Of a DNA stretch of 64,000 nucleotides, positions 45,653 through 54,763 are shown one piece after another. Position 1 is the stretch's first letter. Every line of letters begins with the position of its first letter. The position numbers were made by a program, and so were the translations under genes. Source of the stretch: Muribaculaceae bacterium. GTDB lineage: Bacteria; Bacteroidota; Bacteroidia; Bacteroidales; Muribaculaceae. The stretch lies in contig JAFZHD010000018.1 of NCBI GenBank assembly GCA_017555085.1, positions 1 through 64,000 of the forward strand. The letters run 5' to 3'. The notes under the pieces are model-generated. The model had not been told where the DNA came from. It was given only the letters and a program-made list of their open reading frames with translations, and made no database searches.

Positions 45653-46858
45653 ATGAAATATATTGTAATACTTGGAGATGGCATGGCCGATGAGCCTATT
45701 GAGGCGCTTGGTGGTAAAACCCCACTTCAAGTTGCCAATACTCCTGCCATGGATTATCTTGCCCGCAATGGTAAGTGCGGAACATTCGTAACTGTTCCAC
45801 AAGGATTTCATCCTGGCAGTGAAATCGCCAATCTCACTGTTTTGGGTTATGATGTTGCCGAAGTGTTTGAGGGTCGTGGCTCTCTTGAAGCGGCAAGTAT
45901 GGGCATTCCTATTGAAGAAAATGAAATGGCTATGCGATGCAATATAATTTGCATTGAGAATGAGAAAATCAAAAACCATTCAGCCGGCCACATTTCTAAT
46001 GAGGAGGCAACTGAACTGATAAAGTATTTGCAGCAAAATATAACTGATGAGAGAATTAAATTCTTTCCAGGTGTGTCATACCGACATTTGCTCAAAATCA
46101 AAGGAGCCGATAAGCGCATTAAATGCACGCCGCCACATGATGTTCCTGGAACTGACTACCTTGATGTTATGATTCAGGCAGAATGTGAAGAAGCGGAATT
46201 GACAGCTGACATGCTCAATGCTTTAATTCTTGAATCGCAAGAATTGTTGAGCAATCACCCTATTAATCTCAAACGCGTTGCCGAAGGTAAAGACCCCGCA
46301 AATAGCATTTGGCCTTGGTCGCCAGGTTATAAGCCATCAATGAAGACTATGCAAGAGTTGTATGGCTTTTCATCGGGTAAGGTCATTTCGGCAGTTGACC
46401 TCATTCGAGGTATTGGAGTATATGCAGGGTTAGAGCCAATATTGGTTGAAGGTGCAACCGGCTTGTATGACACGAACTATGAAGGTAAAGTTCAAGCTGC
46501 GATTGAGGCATTGAAAGAAAATGACTTTATTTTCTTGCATATCGAAGCAAGTGATGAAGCTGGTCATGAAGGTGATATCGACTTAAAAATAAAGACGATT
46601 GAATATCTTGACAATCGTGTGATAAAACCATTGCTTGATTCGTTATCATCAATAAATGATGATGTCGCAATAGCATTGTTGCCTGACCATCCTACTCCAT
46701 GCCGAATCAGAACGCATACTGCTCAGCCCGTACCTTTTGTCATTTACAAACCTGGACAACAAGCCGATAGCGTTGAACAGTTTGATGAAGAAGCGGTGAA
46801 ATGCGGTGCTTATGGCGAGTTAAAGAAAGATGAGTTTATAAAAGAATTAATTAAATAA
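45653..46858 (+). CDS. apgM: Cofactor-independent phosphoglycerate mutase (ApgM type)
   Basis: A 401-residue member of the archaeal-type 2,3-bisphosphoglycerate-independent mutase family, which is in the alkaline phosphatase superfamily. It starts YIVILGDGMADEPIE with the metal Asp in GDGMAD, has GSEIANLTVLGYD near 51-63 including the nucleophile Ser, and ends with ALLPDHPTPC near 340-350. In Bacteroidota this gene regularly lies in the thr operon, and it has been proposed to serve as a homoserine kinase, which would fill the step between thrA and thrC that has no other gene here. That role is inference from position. Confidence 0.88.
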   Translation: MKYIVILGDGMADEPIEALGGKTPLQVANTPAMDYLARNGKCGTFVTVPQGFHPGSEIANLTVLGYDVAEVFEGRGSLEAASMGIPIEENEMAMRCNIICIENEKIKNHSAGHISNEEATELIKYLQQNITDERIKFFPGVSYRHLLKIKGADKRIKCTPPHDVPGTDYLDVMIQAECEEAELTADMLNALILESQELLSNHPINLKRVAEGKDPANSIWPWSPGYKPSMKTMQELYGFSSGKVISAVDLIRGIGVYAGLEPILVEGATGLYDTNYEGKVQAAIEALKENDFIFLHIEASDEAGHEGDIDLKIKTIEYLDNRVIKPLLDSLSSINDDVAIALLPDHPTPCRIRTHTAQPVPFVIYKPGQQADSVEQFDEEAVKCGAYGELKKDEFIKELIK

Positions 46859-46861
46859 AAA

Positions 46862-48166
46862 ATGCAATATTACAGTACAAATGGTGATTCATCCAAAGTG
46901 AGTTTGCAAGAAGCAGTTGTGCATGGATTAGCATCTGACAAAGGTCTGTTCATGCCCGAAGTTATTCCAACTATTCCCAAGGCTTTCTTTAACAACATAG
47001 CAGAAATGTCGTTACAAGATATAGCTTATGTTGTTGCAAACACATTGTTTGGTCAAGATATTGATTCAAAAACGCTCAAAAACATTGTAAACGAAACTTT
47101 GAACTTTGACATTCCTTTGGTTAATGTTGAAGGTAATAAATATAGTTTAGAGTTGTTTCATGGCCCCACATTGGCTTTCAAAGATGTAGGCGCACGATTT
47201 ATGGCTCGTTTGTTGGGACATTTCAACCAACGAAAAGGCGAAGATGTCGTTAATGTGCTTGTCGCAACATCGGGTGACACTGGTAGTGCTGTGGCTAACG
47301 GTTTCTTGAATGTGCCGGGAGTTAGAGTATTTGTACTTTATCCCAAAGGTAAAGTGAGCCATATACAAGAATGTCAATTTACAACATTGGGTGCTAATAT
47401 CACAGCATTGGAAGTTAACGGAACTTTTGATGACTGTCAGGCATTGGTTAAGAGTGCCTTCATGGATAAGGAATTGAACGAAAAAATGCAGTTGACATCG
47501 GCTAACTCTATTAATGTCGCCCGATTCTTGCCTCAAATGTTCTATTATTTCTATGCTTATGCGCAGTTGGCTAAAATGGGTAAACCGTTAGATAAAATTG
47601 TAGTGTCAGTACCAAGTGGTAACTTTGGTAACATTACAGCCGGCTTGATTGGCAAAAAAATGGGCTTGCCCATTAAACGCTTCATTGCTGCAAATAATAA
47701 GAATGATATTTTCTATCAATATCTACAAACTGGCGAGTACTCACCTCGCGCTTCGGTTCAGACTATTGCGAATGCAATGGATGTTGGTGCGCCTTCAAAT
47801 TTTGCTCGTATTCTTGATTTGTATAAAAACTCACACGAAGCAATTTCAGCTGAAATATCAGGTTGCACATACGATGACAATCAGATTGCAGAAACATTGA
47901 AAGAAACATATCAGAAGACTGGCTATCTGCTCGACCCACATGGTGCAGTCGGTTATCGCAGTCTGCTTGAAGGTTTGAACGATGATGAAATCGGTGTGTT
48001 CCTTGAAACTGCTCATCCTGCCAAATTCAAAGAAACAGTTGAAAATATCGTAGGCGAGAAAGTTGCTATACCTTCAAAATTGGCTGCATTTATGAAAGGT
48101 CAAAAATCAACTGTTAAGATGACATCATCTTTTGCATCTTTCAAAAAATACTTAATGAATATATAA
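46862..48166 (+). CDS. thrC: Threonine synthase
   Basis: PLP enzyme that converts O-phosphohomoserine to threonine. The 434-residue protein has the PLP lysine in GPTLAFKDVGARF (Lys107), ATSGDTGSAVANG near 133-145 and SVPSGNFGNITAG near 246-258. It completes the operon thrA-apgM-thrC and begins three bases after apgM. Confidence 0.96.
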   Translation: MQYYSTNGDSSKVSLQEAVVHGLASDKGLFMPEVIPTIPKAFFNNIAEMSLQDIAYVVANTLFGQDIDSKTLKNIVNETLNFDIPLVNVEGNKYSLELFHGPTLAFKDVGARFMARLLGHFNQRKGEDVVNVLVATSGDTGSAVANGFLNVPGVRVFVLYPKGKVSHIQECQFTTLGANITALEVNGTFDDCQALVKSAFMDKELNEKMQLTSANSINVARFLPQMFYYFYAYAQLAKMGKPLDKIVVSVPSGNFGNITAGLIGKKMGLPIKRFIAANNKNDIFYQYLQTGEYSPRASVQTIANAMDVGAPSNFARILDLYKNSHEAISAEISGCTYDDNQIAETLKETYQKTGYLLDPHGAVGYRSLLEGLNDDEIGVFLETAHPAKFKETVENIVGEKVAIPSKLAAFMKGQKSTVKMTSSFASFKKYLMNI

Positions 48167-48184
48167 TCCCTAAATCGATATATT

Positions 48185-48547
48185 ATGGCAAATAAAAGAG
48201 AACTTAAAAAAAGAATCAAGTACATTTGCGGTGATTTGGCCGGCGAATGTATCATGGCTCGCACTTTGATTCCCGGAATCGACGCTGAGCAAATGAACGA
48301 AGTTGTATATGATATTGCTGCATTGCAAACAATGACTTTGAAACGAGTTACTTTCGGTTTTGACAAAACCAAAAAAGAATTTGCTGATGCCAAGGCTTAT
48401 AACAAAGCAAAAACACAATATTTTGCCGAAGCTTTTGCGCAGTTGGTAAACGAGTTCAACAAAGGTGTTGCCGATGTTGTTGCTGCAATGAATAAAGCGT
48501 TGCCTGCATCTCAAAAAGAAGCAAACAAACAAGCAATCAACTCATAA
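48185..48547 (+). CDS. Conserved small protein of unknown function
   Basis: A 120-residue soluble, helical, Ala- and Lys-rich protein with no signal peptide or membrane segment. It starts MANKRELKKRIKYICGDLAGECIMA; Cys15 and Cys22 are the only cysteines. I recognise it as a type of hypothetical protein seen in Bacteroidales but cannot assign a domain. It sits 18 bases after thrC and ahead of a terminator, so it is probably the fourth gene of the threonine operon. Confidence 0.75.
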   Translation: MANKRELKKRIKYICGDLAGECIMARTLIPGIDAEQMNEVVYDIAALQTMTLKRVTFGFDKTKKEFADAKAYNKAKTQYFAEAFAQLVNEFNKGVADVVAAMNKALPASQKEANKQAINS

Positions 48548-48560
48548 CAAAAACTATTTA

Positions 48561-48595
48561 AGCAGGCATGAATCATATTTGTGCCTGCTTTTTTA
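48561..48595 (+). terminator. Terminator of the threonine operon
   Basis: AGCAGGCA (48561-48568) pairs with TGCCTGCT (48582-48589) around a 13-base loop, followed by five or more T. The nitrilase gene begins only five bases later. Confidence 0.85.
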
Positions 48596-48599
48596 AAAG

Positions 48600-49388
48600 A
48601 TGTCACATCCAATGAAAATAGCGATTATCCCCTATGACATAGCATGGGGAGATAAAGATGAAAATCTCATGTCAATTGGCGAGAAATTACGCCGCGTTGA
48701 CACCGATACTGATATTGTGGTATTGCCTGAAATGTTCACAACAGGTGTTCTGAATGACCCCGTTATGGTCGCAAACTTGGCAGAGACAAATCAGGAACGA
48801 ACAATGATGGCTTTGAGCCGTTTGGCGTCATTCTTTAATTTCGCTATTTGTGGAAGTTTCTTGGCTACGACTTCGGGAAATTATTACAATCGAGCGTTCT
48901 TTGTAGAACCGTCGGGCGAAGTGACATATTATGATAAAAAGCATCTATTTTCTGTTGGCGGGGAAGATGCACTCTTTTCGGCGGGTGCCAAGCAATCTGA
49001 GATTATCAGATATAGAGGATGGAATATCTCTCTTGCTGTATGTTATGATTTGCGTTTCCCTGTTTGGAATAGAAATGTGGACAATAGATATGACATTAAA
49101 ATCTTTGTCGCAAATTGGCCATCAAGCCGTTCCTATGCATGGCAACATCTTTTAATTGCTCGTGCTATTGAAAATCAATCTTATGTTGTAGGTGCCAATA
49201 GAGTTGGTGGAGATGATAGCGGAACTTATTGCATTGAAGACTCTATGTGTATTGATTATTTGGGTAAAATAATCTCGAAAAAATCGGCAGATAACATTCT
49301 ATATTCTGTTGCCGATTATGAGAAGTTAACGGCATTCCGTCGCAAGTTCCCTGTGTGGAAAGATGCCGATGAATTCAGTTTAGATTAA
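48600..49388 (+). CDS. Nitrilase family omega-amidase (YafV-like)
   Basis: Carbon-nitrogen hydrolase of 262 residues with the Glu-Lys-Cys triad in place: Glu44 in VLPEMF, Lys113 in YDKKHLF and Cys148 in AVCYDLRFP. The sequence around these matches the YafV branch, which hydrolyses 2-oxoglutaramate and related omega-amides. The ATG at 48600 is directly after the thr terminator; an ATG at 48612 gives the more usual MKIAII start. I see no clear promoter of its own. Its last nine bases overlap coaE on the other strand. Confidence 0.88.
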   Translation: MSHPMKIAIIPYDIAWGDKDENLMSIGEKLRRVDTDTDIVVLPEMFTTGVLNDPVMVANLAETNQERTMMALSRLASFFNFAICGSFLATTSGNYYNRAFFVEPSGEVTYYDKKHLFSVGGEDALFSAGAKQSEIIRYRGWNISLAVCYDLRFPVWNRNVDNRYDIKIFVANWPSSRSYAWQHLLIARAIENQSYVVGANRVGGDDSGTYCIEDSMCIDYLGKIISKKSADNILYSVADYEKLTAFRRKFPVWKDADEFSLD

Positions 49389-49949
49389 CCGTAATATCTG
49401 TGGTAAAATAGGTGTAACCAAATCGTTAACGATTTTCTTTATGTTTGGATGTGGTTTTTTAATCTCAATTTGTTGAGAATTGATGCGTGAAATCACATCT
49501 TGTCGAGAGATGTTGTTGCGTGACATAACACGGTTGATGCGCAACTCCATAGGCGCTGTAACCTCCCACACTTCATCGACTATTTTGTCTAATCCGCTTT
49601 GATATAAGATTGCAGTCTCTATAAATTTGACCGAGCCGTTATTTTCTTCAATCCATTTAATAATATCGTCTTTGACGGCTGAGTGAGTTATTTGGTTAAG
49701 TGTTTCTAGCTTTTGCTCGTCGTTGAATACGATGTTGGCAAGTACTGGGCGATTGATTTGGTTGTTTGCGATAGCCTTTTCGCTGATTTTTGACGCAATC
49801 TGTTGCTTAATGGTGTCACTGCTATCCATTAATCTTTTCGCATTGCTATCGCAATCATAAATACCATATCCGAGTTTGGAAAGGACCGTACTAACAACAG
49901 TCTTGCCCACTCCTATCCCGCCAACTATCGCTATTACTCGCTGTTTCAT
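49380..49949 (-). CDS. coaE: Dephospho-CoA kinase
   Basis: Last step of coenzyme A synthesis. The 189-residue protein has the P-loop GGIGVGKT at 10-17, YDCDSNAKRLM near 31-41 and the lid region RINRVMSRN near 133-141. It shares one base with the ybbR-like gene before it, in the order nusB-yajC-ybbR-coaE. Confidence 0.92.
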   Translation of the reverse strand: MKQRVIAIVGGIGVGKTVVSTVLSKLGYGIYDCDSNAKRLMDSSDTIKQQIASKISEKAIANNQINRPVLANIVFNDEQKLETLNQITHSAVKDDIIKWIEENNGSVKFIETAILYQSGLDKIVDEVWEVTAPMELRINRVMSRNNISRQDVISRINSQQIEIKKPHPNIKKIVNDLVTPILPQILRLI

Positions 49950-50920
49950 TATTGCTCGATGATATATTCAACACTATCTGGTTTAACCGATATGTTTTGG
50001 TAGTAAACCGAATCACAACTAACGGTGACCGGAATTTTATTTGAAGTTGATTTTGATGCCTTGTATGTTGCTTTTAATACAATGTCTTTGGGTAACTCAT
50101 TGTATCTGCTCATAGGAATCAGATAGCTTACTTCGCATTTAGACGGAAATACAATTAATTTACTGCCGTCGGTGCTTTCGGACTGAATGTTGATGCTGAC
50201 TTTTTTTGAAATCAACGGTTCAACAGGAATTGTAACAGTGACCTTGTTGGGCTTGGCCTTTATGTTGTTGGGCAAAATCAAGGTTACTTGTTCTTTGATT
50301 GTATCAGTAACATTGTCGCGCGAGATTAATGCTGTGTTGACTGCTATAATGCTATCGGGAATGGGGTTTTGACTAAACAATTTAATAGAGTCAACATTTG
50401 CAGTAATGTTGCCGCATATCACATATTGTGGATTGGGCTTGATATTGGCGTTTATAATTAGTTTTACACTTTTCCCTGGCAAATTGGTGATAGCACTTTT
50501 TATTGAGTCGGGAGTGAATGATACAATCTGGGCATTTGACCCGAATTTTGATTGTAGTATTGAATTGATGTTAGAACGGCTTAATATAATTCGTCCGTTG
50601 ACATACTGAACATCTTTGTATTTTACCTTGATAGAGGGATTGTTGCCTAACGAAAATCTAACCAATGATGAACCTTTATCTCTGACGCTCACATTGATTT
50701 TGTCGGGGATGTTGTCAATAAGAGTAATACTGTCGGGTACTTCTGTAATATCTAACGGAAGTACATAGTCTTTTTGAATCTCATCATTAAGAGCAAGCAT
50801 CAACCAAAAGATAGATGCAACGATTAAGAATATCAAAAACAGAAAAGCATTCTTGCCTGTTGATGATTTTGCTATTTTTCTTAATGAAGAGATTAGTTCG
50901 TTGTTGTTTTCGTTGGGCAT
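49949..50920 (-). CDS. YbbR domain protein, membrane anchored
   Basis: A 323-residue protein with one N-terminal membrane helix (about 24-44) and a long periplasmic or extracytoplasmic region composed of beta-rich YbbR-like repeats (for example LPLDITEVPDSITLIDNIPDKINV near 56-80 and a second around 145-175). In firmicutes YbbR/CdaR controls the diadenylate cyclase; a cyclase gene is not in this window, so the role here is open. It lies between yajC and coaE. Confidence 0.8.
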   Translation of the reverse strand: MPNENNNELISSLRKIAKSSTGKNAFLFLIFLIVASIFWLMLALNDEIQKDYVLPLDITEVPDSITLIDNIPDKINVSVRDKGSSLVRFSLGNNPSIKVKYKDVQYVNGRIILSRSNINSILQSKFGSNAQIVSFTPDSIKSAITNLPGKSVKLIINANIKPNPQYVICGNITANVDSIKLFSQNPIPDSIIAVNTALISRDNVTDTIKEQVTLILPNNIKAKPNKVTVTIPVEPLISKKVSINIQSESTDGSKLIVFPSKCEVSYLIPMSRYNELPKDIVLKATYKASKSTSNKIPVTVSCDSVYYQNISVKPDSVEYIIEQ

Positions 50921-50940
50921 GGATCGTCTGTAAGAAAAGA

Positions 50941-50975
50941 AAACCCACTATGTTGGTCAACAACATAATGGGTTT
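50941..50975 (-). terminator. Strong hairpin between yajC and the ybbR-like gene
   Basis: AAACCCA (50941-50947) pairs with TGGGTTT (50969-50975), and TATGTTG pairs with CAACATA inside it. On the minus strand it is followed by a broken T-rich run (TTTTCTTTTCTT). It may be a partial terminator that lowers expression of ybbR and coaE relative to yajC. Confidence 0.55.
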
Positions 50976-50998
50976 CATGTTATTGATTTTAGAAACTC

Positions 50999-51331
50999 TT
51001 ATTTAGCTTCTTGATTTTCAACTTGTGCTTCGGCTGCTGAGGGATAAACAGAGCCTTTGTCAATAGTGATTTTTACATTATCGGCAATTTCGATAATGAA
51101 GGCATTGTCTTTGATGCCGCGAATTTTGCCATAAATACCGCCGGCTGTAATTACGCGGTCACCTACTGTGAGCGATTCACGGAATTTACGGATTTCTTTT
51201 TGGCGTTTTTGTTGTGGGCGAATCATGAAGAAATAGAAAATTGCAATCAAAGCAACAATCATTACGATATTCATCATGCCACTACCGGCAGCAGGTGCTG
51301 CTTCTTGAAGTAATACGAAATTTGTAATCAT
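50999..51331 (-). CDS. yajC: Preprotein translocase subunit YajC
   Basis: Small inner-membrane partner of SecDF. The 110-residue protein has a single membrane helix near 22-40 followed by the family motif FYFFMIRPQQKRQKE and the GDRVITAGGIYGKI domain. It lies 48 bases after nusB. Confidence 0.94.
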   Translation of the reverse strand: MITNFVLLQEAAPAAGSGMMNIVMIVALIAIFYFFMIRPQQKRQKEIRKFRESLTVGDRVITAGGIYGKIRGIKDNAFIIEIADNVKITIDKGSVYPSAAEAQVENQEAK

Positions 51332-51379
51332 AATAGAGTATTTGTTGTTTTAAGTTTTTACAAATATAACATTAATTTA

Positions 51380-52804
51380 TCAGACTTTGTTGAGTTTGCC
51401 CTCACTTTTGAATTTATTAATAACAGAGTACAAAATACCATTAATAAATTGTCCGCTTTTGGGGGTGCTGTAACAATTCGCGATTTCGATGTATTCGTTG
51501 AGTGTTACAGGTATGGGAATCAAGGGGAACTCTGTCAATTCGGTTATCGCAACTGTCATGATAACGATATCCATAAATGCCAAACGGTCGGGGTCCCAAC
51601 TGTTATTGTTTACATATTGCTCAATGAGTTCGCGATACTCGTCGGCTTTATTGATAGCGCTTTCAAACAGTTTTGGACCAAAGTCACGGTCCTCATCATC
51701 TTTGAATTGAGGAAGGAACGATGTTCGTTCACCATTGTTAGCAAAATGCTTGATGCTCTTCATTGCAAATGTGCCCATGATTTCAAGGTCATCATTCCAG
51801 TAGATTGATTGTGCTTCAAGAATTTCGCCCAACTCTTCCGAGGGAAGAATGATGTTTTTGAGAATACTTCTCCATAATTCGCAGTCTTCGGCAAATGATT
51901 GATCCTCAGCTACCATATATTTTTGATACACTTCTGAAGCAAGAATAGCGTCAAGAATATGTTTTGTGAAAAGAGGCTCATTTGTCCAGAAATTGAGGTT
52001 CTTGTCTTGATATTTTGCCAACGCAGGATGCTCTTCAATAGAACGAATAAACTCGTTGTCAGCAAATCTCATATTGGGGTTAAGGTCTTCATAAGAAGGG
52101 AGATTTTTGCTCTTCGCCGCTTCAAGACGGTTGCGTTGGAGGCGTGTCAACTCAATCATCAACAAGAACAAGCTGTGGTATAACTCATATCCCTTGTCAA
52201 ATGATGTTGCGAGCGCTTTCTTCGCTGATACGAGCGATAAAGTTGTGTCGCCATAATTTGACAATGTGTTTAAGAGCATTGAAACGCCCAAGTCAAAACC
52301 TACGTGAGTGAAATCGGGATTCATTCGGCAGATTTCAACAAATTGAGGGTCGTTAACAATAACTGTGTTTACCATTACCTTCCAGAACATAGCCTCGTCG
52401 CTGATTTCGGCAGGTTTGAGCTTTTTCAAATTTTTGAATGCAACCGAATCTACAATTTTAGAGTGTAGTCTTAAAACGATAGAGTCGTATGCTTCAACAT
52501 TATTGTCTTCACGAGAAATGATGAGTTTAATCTCGTCATTAGACAACAATCCTTTGGCGAGTTTTAATGTAGACAATAAATTTAAATCAAGATTTTGAAT
52601 GGGAGAACGTTTGTTCTGCGGTTTGACTGTGCAACCCGAGAGTTCAAGGATAAGAAGAATTAAATCAAGATATAATTTGTAAGCAAATCTTTTGTCTTTT
52701 GATGCGGTTTCAGGTGCTTTTTCAAGTGTGAAATCTTTGCGTGTCAACAGATATGAATATAGCATCTGTACAACCTTAATTCTAATCAAAATGCGATTTA
52801 TCAT
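51380..52804 (-). CDS. nusB: Transcription antitermination factor NusB, enlarged by internal duplication
   Basis: Binds boxA RNA with NusE during rRNA transcription. The C-terminal 100 residues are the NusB fold proper (WDPDRLAFMDIVIMTVAITEL, then VTLNEYIEIANCYSTPKSGQFINGIL), and the start MINRILIRIKVVQMLYSYLL is typical of Bacteroidota NusB. The protein has 474 residues, against roughly 300 that I recall for the phylum. Residues about 37-189 and 204-360 resemble each other: DKRFAYKLYLDLILLILEL with DKGYELYHSLFLLMIEL, and FWKVMVNTVI with LWRSILKNII. A TAATTTTG box (minus strand) lies at 52836-52843. Confidence 0.9.
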   Translation of the reverse strand: MINRILIRIKVVQMLYSYLLTRKDFTLEKAPETASKDKRFAYKLYLDLILLILELSGCTVKPQNKRSPIQNLDLNLLSTLKLAKGLLSNDEIKLIISREDNNVEAYDSIVLRLHSKIVDSVAFKNLKKLKPAEISDEAMFWKVMVNTVIVNDPQFVEICRMNPDFTHVGFDLGVSMLLNTLSNYGDTTLSLVSAKKALATSFDKGYELYHSLFLLMIELTRLQRNRLEAAKSKNLPSYEDLNPNMRFADNEFIRSIEEHPALAKYQDKNLNFWTNEPLFTKHILDAILASEVYQKYMVAEDQSFAEDCELWRSILKNIILPSEELGEILEAQSIYWNDDLEIMGTFAMKSIKHFANNGERTSFLPQFKDDEDRDFGPKLFESAINKADEYRELIEQYVNNNSWDPDRLAFMDIVIMTVAITELTEFPLIPIPVTLNEYIEIANCYSTPKSGQFINGILYSVINKFKSEGKLNKV

Positions 52805-52898
52805 AATTCTAAATGTCCTTTTTGTTAATAATGTGCAAAATTACTAATTAATTGCGAGATTATTACTATTTGAATAGATGTTTTTGACGTTGTGACTG

Positions 52899-53924
52899 TT
52901 ATTCGGCCAAAGGATTCCATCCTTGTGCTTTCAATACCATTTCTCCGCCATCACGAGTAATCATTGCGCAGCCAAGAGATTCGTCGGTTATGTAGCCAAT
53001 AATTTTAACGCCTTCGATTTTTTCGACAGCATCGTGACTGTGTAGGGGCACTGTGAATAACAATTCATAGTCCTCTCCCCCATTTAACGCAGCTGTAACC
53101 AAATTCATGTTAAACTCTTCGGCCATTACTGCTGTTTGATAATCAATGGGTATGCGGTCTTCATATATGCGACAGCCCACCTTGCTTTGCTTGCAAATAT
53201 GCATCAATTCTGATGAAAGACCGTCCGAAATGTCAATCATTGATGTTGGTACAATGTTTTCTTTGCGAAGACTCTCTACAATGTTTTTGCGTGCTTCGGG
53301 TTTCAACTGGCGCTCTATGAGATATTCTTTACCTTGGAAATCGGGTGTGAAGTTGCGGTCGTTACCCGATGCGATTTTTTCGCGTTCCAAGAGTTGTAGC
53401 CCCATATATGCTGCTCCAAGGTCGCCTGAAACGCAGATTAAATCAGTGTTTTTTGCACCATTGCGATATGCAATTTGAGACTCATCTGCTTCGCCGATAC
53501 AAGTAATGCTGATAATCAAACCGGAGCGCGATGTTGTTGTGTCTCCACCAATTAAGTCCACACCATATATATCGCATGCTAATTTAATGCCAGCATATAA
53601 TTCTTCAATATGCTCAACTGTAAAGCGTTTTGATATAGCCAATGAAACGGTTATTTGTTTGGGACAACCGTTCATAGCATATATGTCCGAGAAATTAACA
53701 ACAGCTGATTTGTAGCCGAGATGTTTTAACGGCACATAAGTCAAATCAAAGTGTACGCCTTCAACAAGCATGTCGGTTGTTATCAAAGAGCTGTTGCCGG
53801 CTTTGATAACTGCACAATCATCACCAACGCCTTTCAGTGTTGATTTGTTATGTATTGTAATATCGTTGGTGAGTCGGTCGATTAAACCGAACTCACCAAG
53901 TTGAGAGATTTCTGTTTGAGACAT
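52899..53924 (-). CDS. thiL: Thiamine-monophosphate kinase
   Basis: Phosphorylates thiamine monophosphate to the diphosphate. The 341-residue protein starts QLGEFGLIDRL and has GVGDDCAVIK near 31-40, LVEGVHFDLTY, NFSDIYAMNG near 77-86, and VDLIGGDTTTS near 120-130, all typical of ThiL metal and nucleotide sites. It is the last gene of sppA-lpxK-pnp-thiL. The thiE-like gene is elsewhere in the window, not linked. Confidence 0.94.
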   Translation of the reverse strand: MSQTEISQLGEFGLIDRLTNDITIHNKSTLKGVGDDCAVIKAGNSSLITTDMLVEGVHFDLTYVPLKHLGYKSAVVNFSDIYAMNGCPKQITVSLAISKRFTVEHIEELYAGIKLACDIYGVDLIGGDTTTSRSGLIISITCIGEADESQIAYRNGAKNTDLICVSGDLGAAYMGLQLLEREKIASGNDRNFTPDFQGKEYLIERQLKPEARKNIVESLRKENIVPTSMIDISDGLSSELMHICKQSKVGCRIYEDRIPIDYQTAVMAEEFNMNLVTAALNGGEDYELLFTVPLHSHDAVEKIEGVKIIGYITDESLGCAMITRDGGEMVLKAQGWNPLAE

Positions 53925-53927
53925 TAT

Positions 53928-54746
53928 TTATTCTTTGAAACGGTTAACCAATTCGCGCATAATTTCCATCATGCGTGGTTGTGCTTTTTGTGCTGCTTTT
54001 TGAACTTCTTCGTGTGACACTTTTTCCACGATACCTTCTACACCCAAGTCTGTGATGACTGATACGGCAAACACCTCCATGTTGCCATGACGTGCAACAA
54101 TAACTTCGGGTACAGTAGACATACCCACAGCATCACCACCGATGCGATGGAAATAACGATATTCAGCAGGTGTTTCAAATGTTGGGCCTTGTGTGCCAAC
54201 ATATACACCTTCCATCACTCGGATGCCTTTTTCTTTGGCAATAGTCTTGGCTTCGGCAATTAGACGATGCGAATATGGTTCGCTCATATCGGGGAATCGG
54301 TCGCCTAGTTCATTATAATTTTTGCCTCTGAGTGGATGCTCGGGGAAAAGATTGATGTGGTCGTTGATAATCATGATGTCCCCTATTTCAAAGTCTGGAT
54401 TCATACCGCCTGCTGCGTTTGACACAAACAATGTTTTAACTCCAAGCGCCTTCATCACTCTCACGGGGAATGTTACTTGTTTCATGTCATAACCTTCGTA
54501 AAAATGGAAACGACCTTGCATTGCCATAACTCGCTTTTCGCCCAATTTGCCAAAAATCAAATTGCCGCTGTGCCCTTCGACTGTTGATACGGGGAAGTTA
54601 GGAATTTCGGTATATGGGATGTATTGTTTGTCTTCAATGTGGTCAACCAATGCGCCCAAACCTGTACCGAGGATAATTGCTGTTTGGGGTATATCTGCAA
54701 CTTTTGTGCGGATATAGTCTGCTGTCTGATTAATCAATGATATCAT
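53928..54746 (-). CDS. Purine nucleoside phosphorylase I
   Basis: Cleaves inosine and guanosine with phosphate in purine salvage. The 272-residue protein has ILGTGLGALVDHI at 25-37, VEGHSGNL near 56-63 (the phosphate-binding His), GRFHFYEGYD near 77-86, SNAAGG near 108-113 and the base-binding GGDAVGMSTVPE near 204-215. This is the trimeric PNP family (PunA-like) rather than hexameric DeoD. Confidence 0.92.
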   Translation of the reverse strand: MISLINQTADYIRTKVADIPQTAIILGTGLGALVDHIEDKQYIPYTEIPNFPVSTVEGHSGNLIFGKLGEKRVMAMQGRFHFYEGYDMKQVTFPVRVMKALGVKTLFVSNAAGGMNPDFEIGDIMIINDHINLFPEHPLRGKNYNELGDRFPDMSEPYSHRLIAEAKTIAKEKGIRVMEGVYVGTQGPTFETPAEYRYFHRIGGDAVGMSTVPEVIVARHGNMEVFAVSVITDLGVEGIVEKVSHEEVQKAAQKAQPRMMEIMRELVNRFKE

Positions 54747-54763
54747 AATTCGTATGTTTAGTG

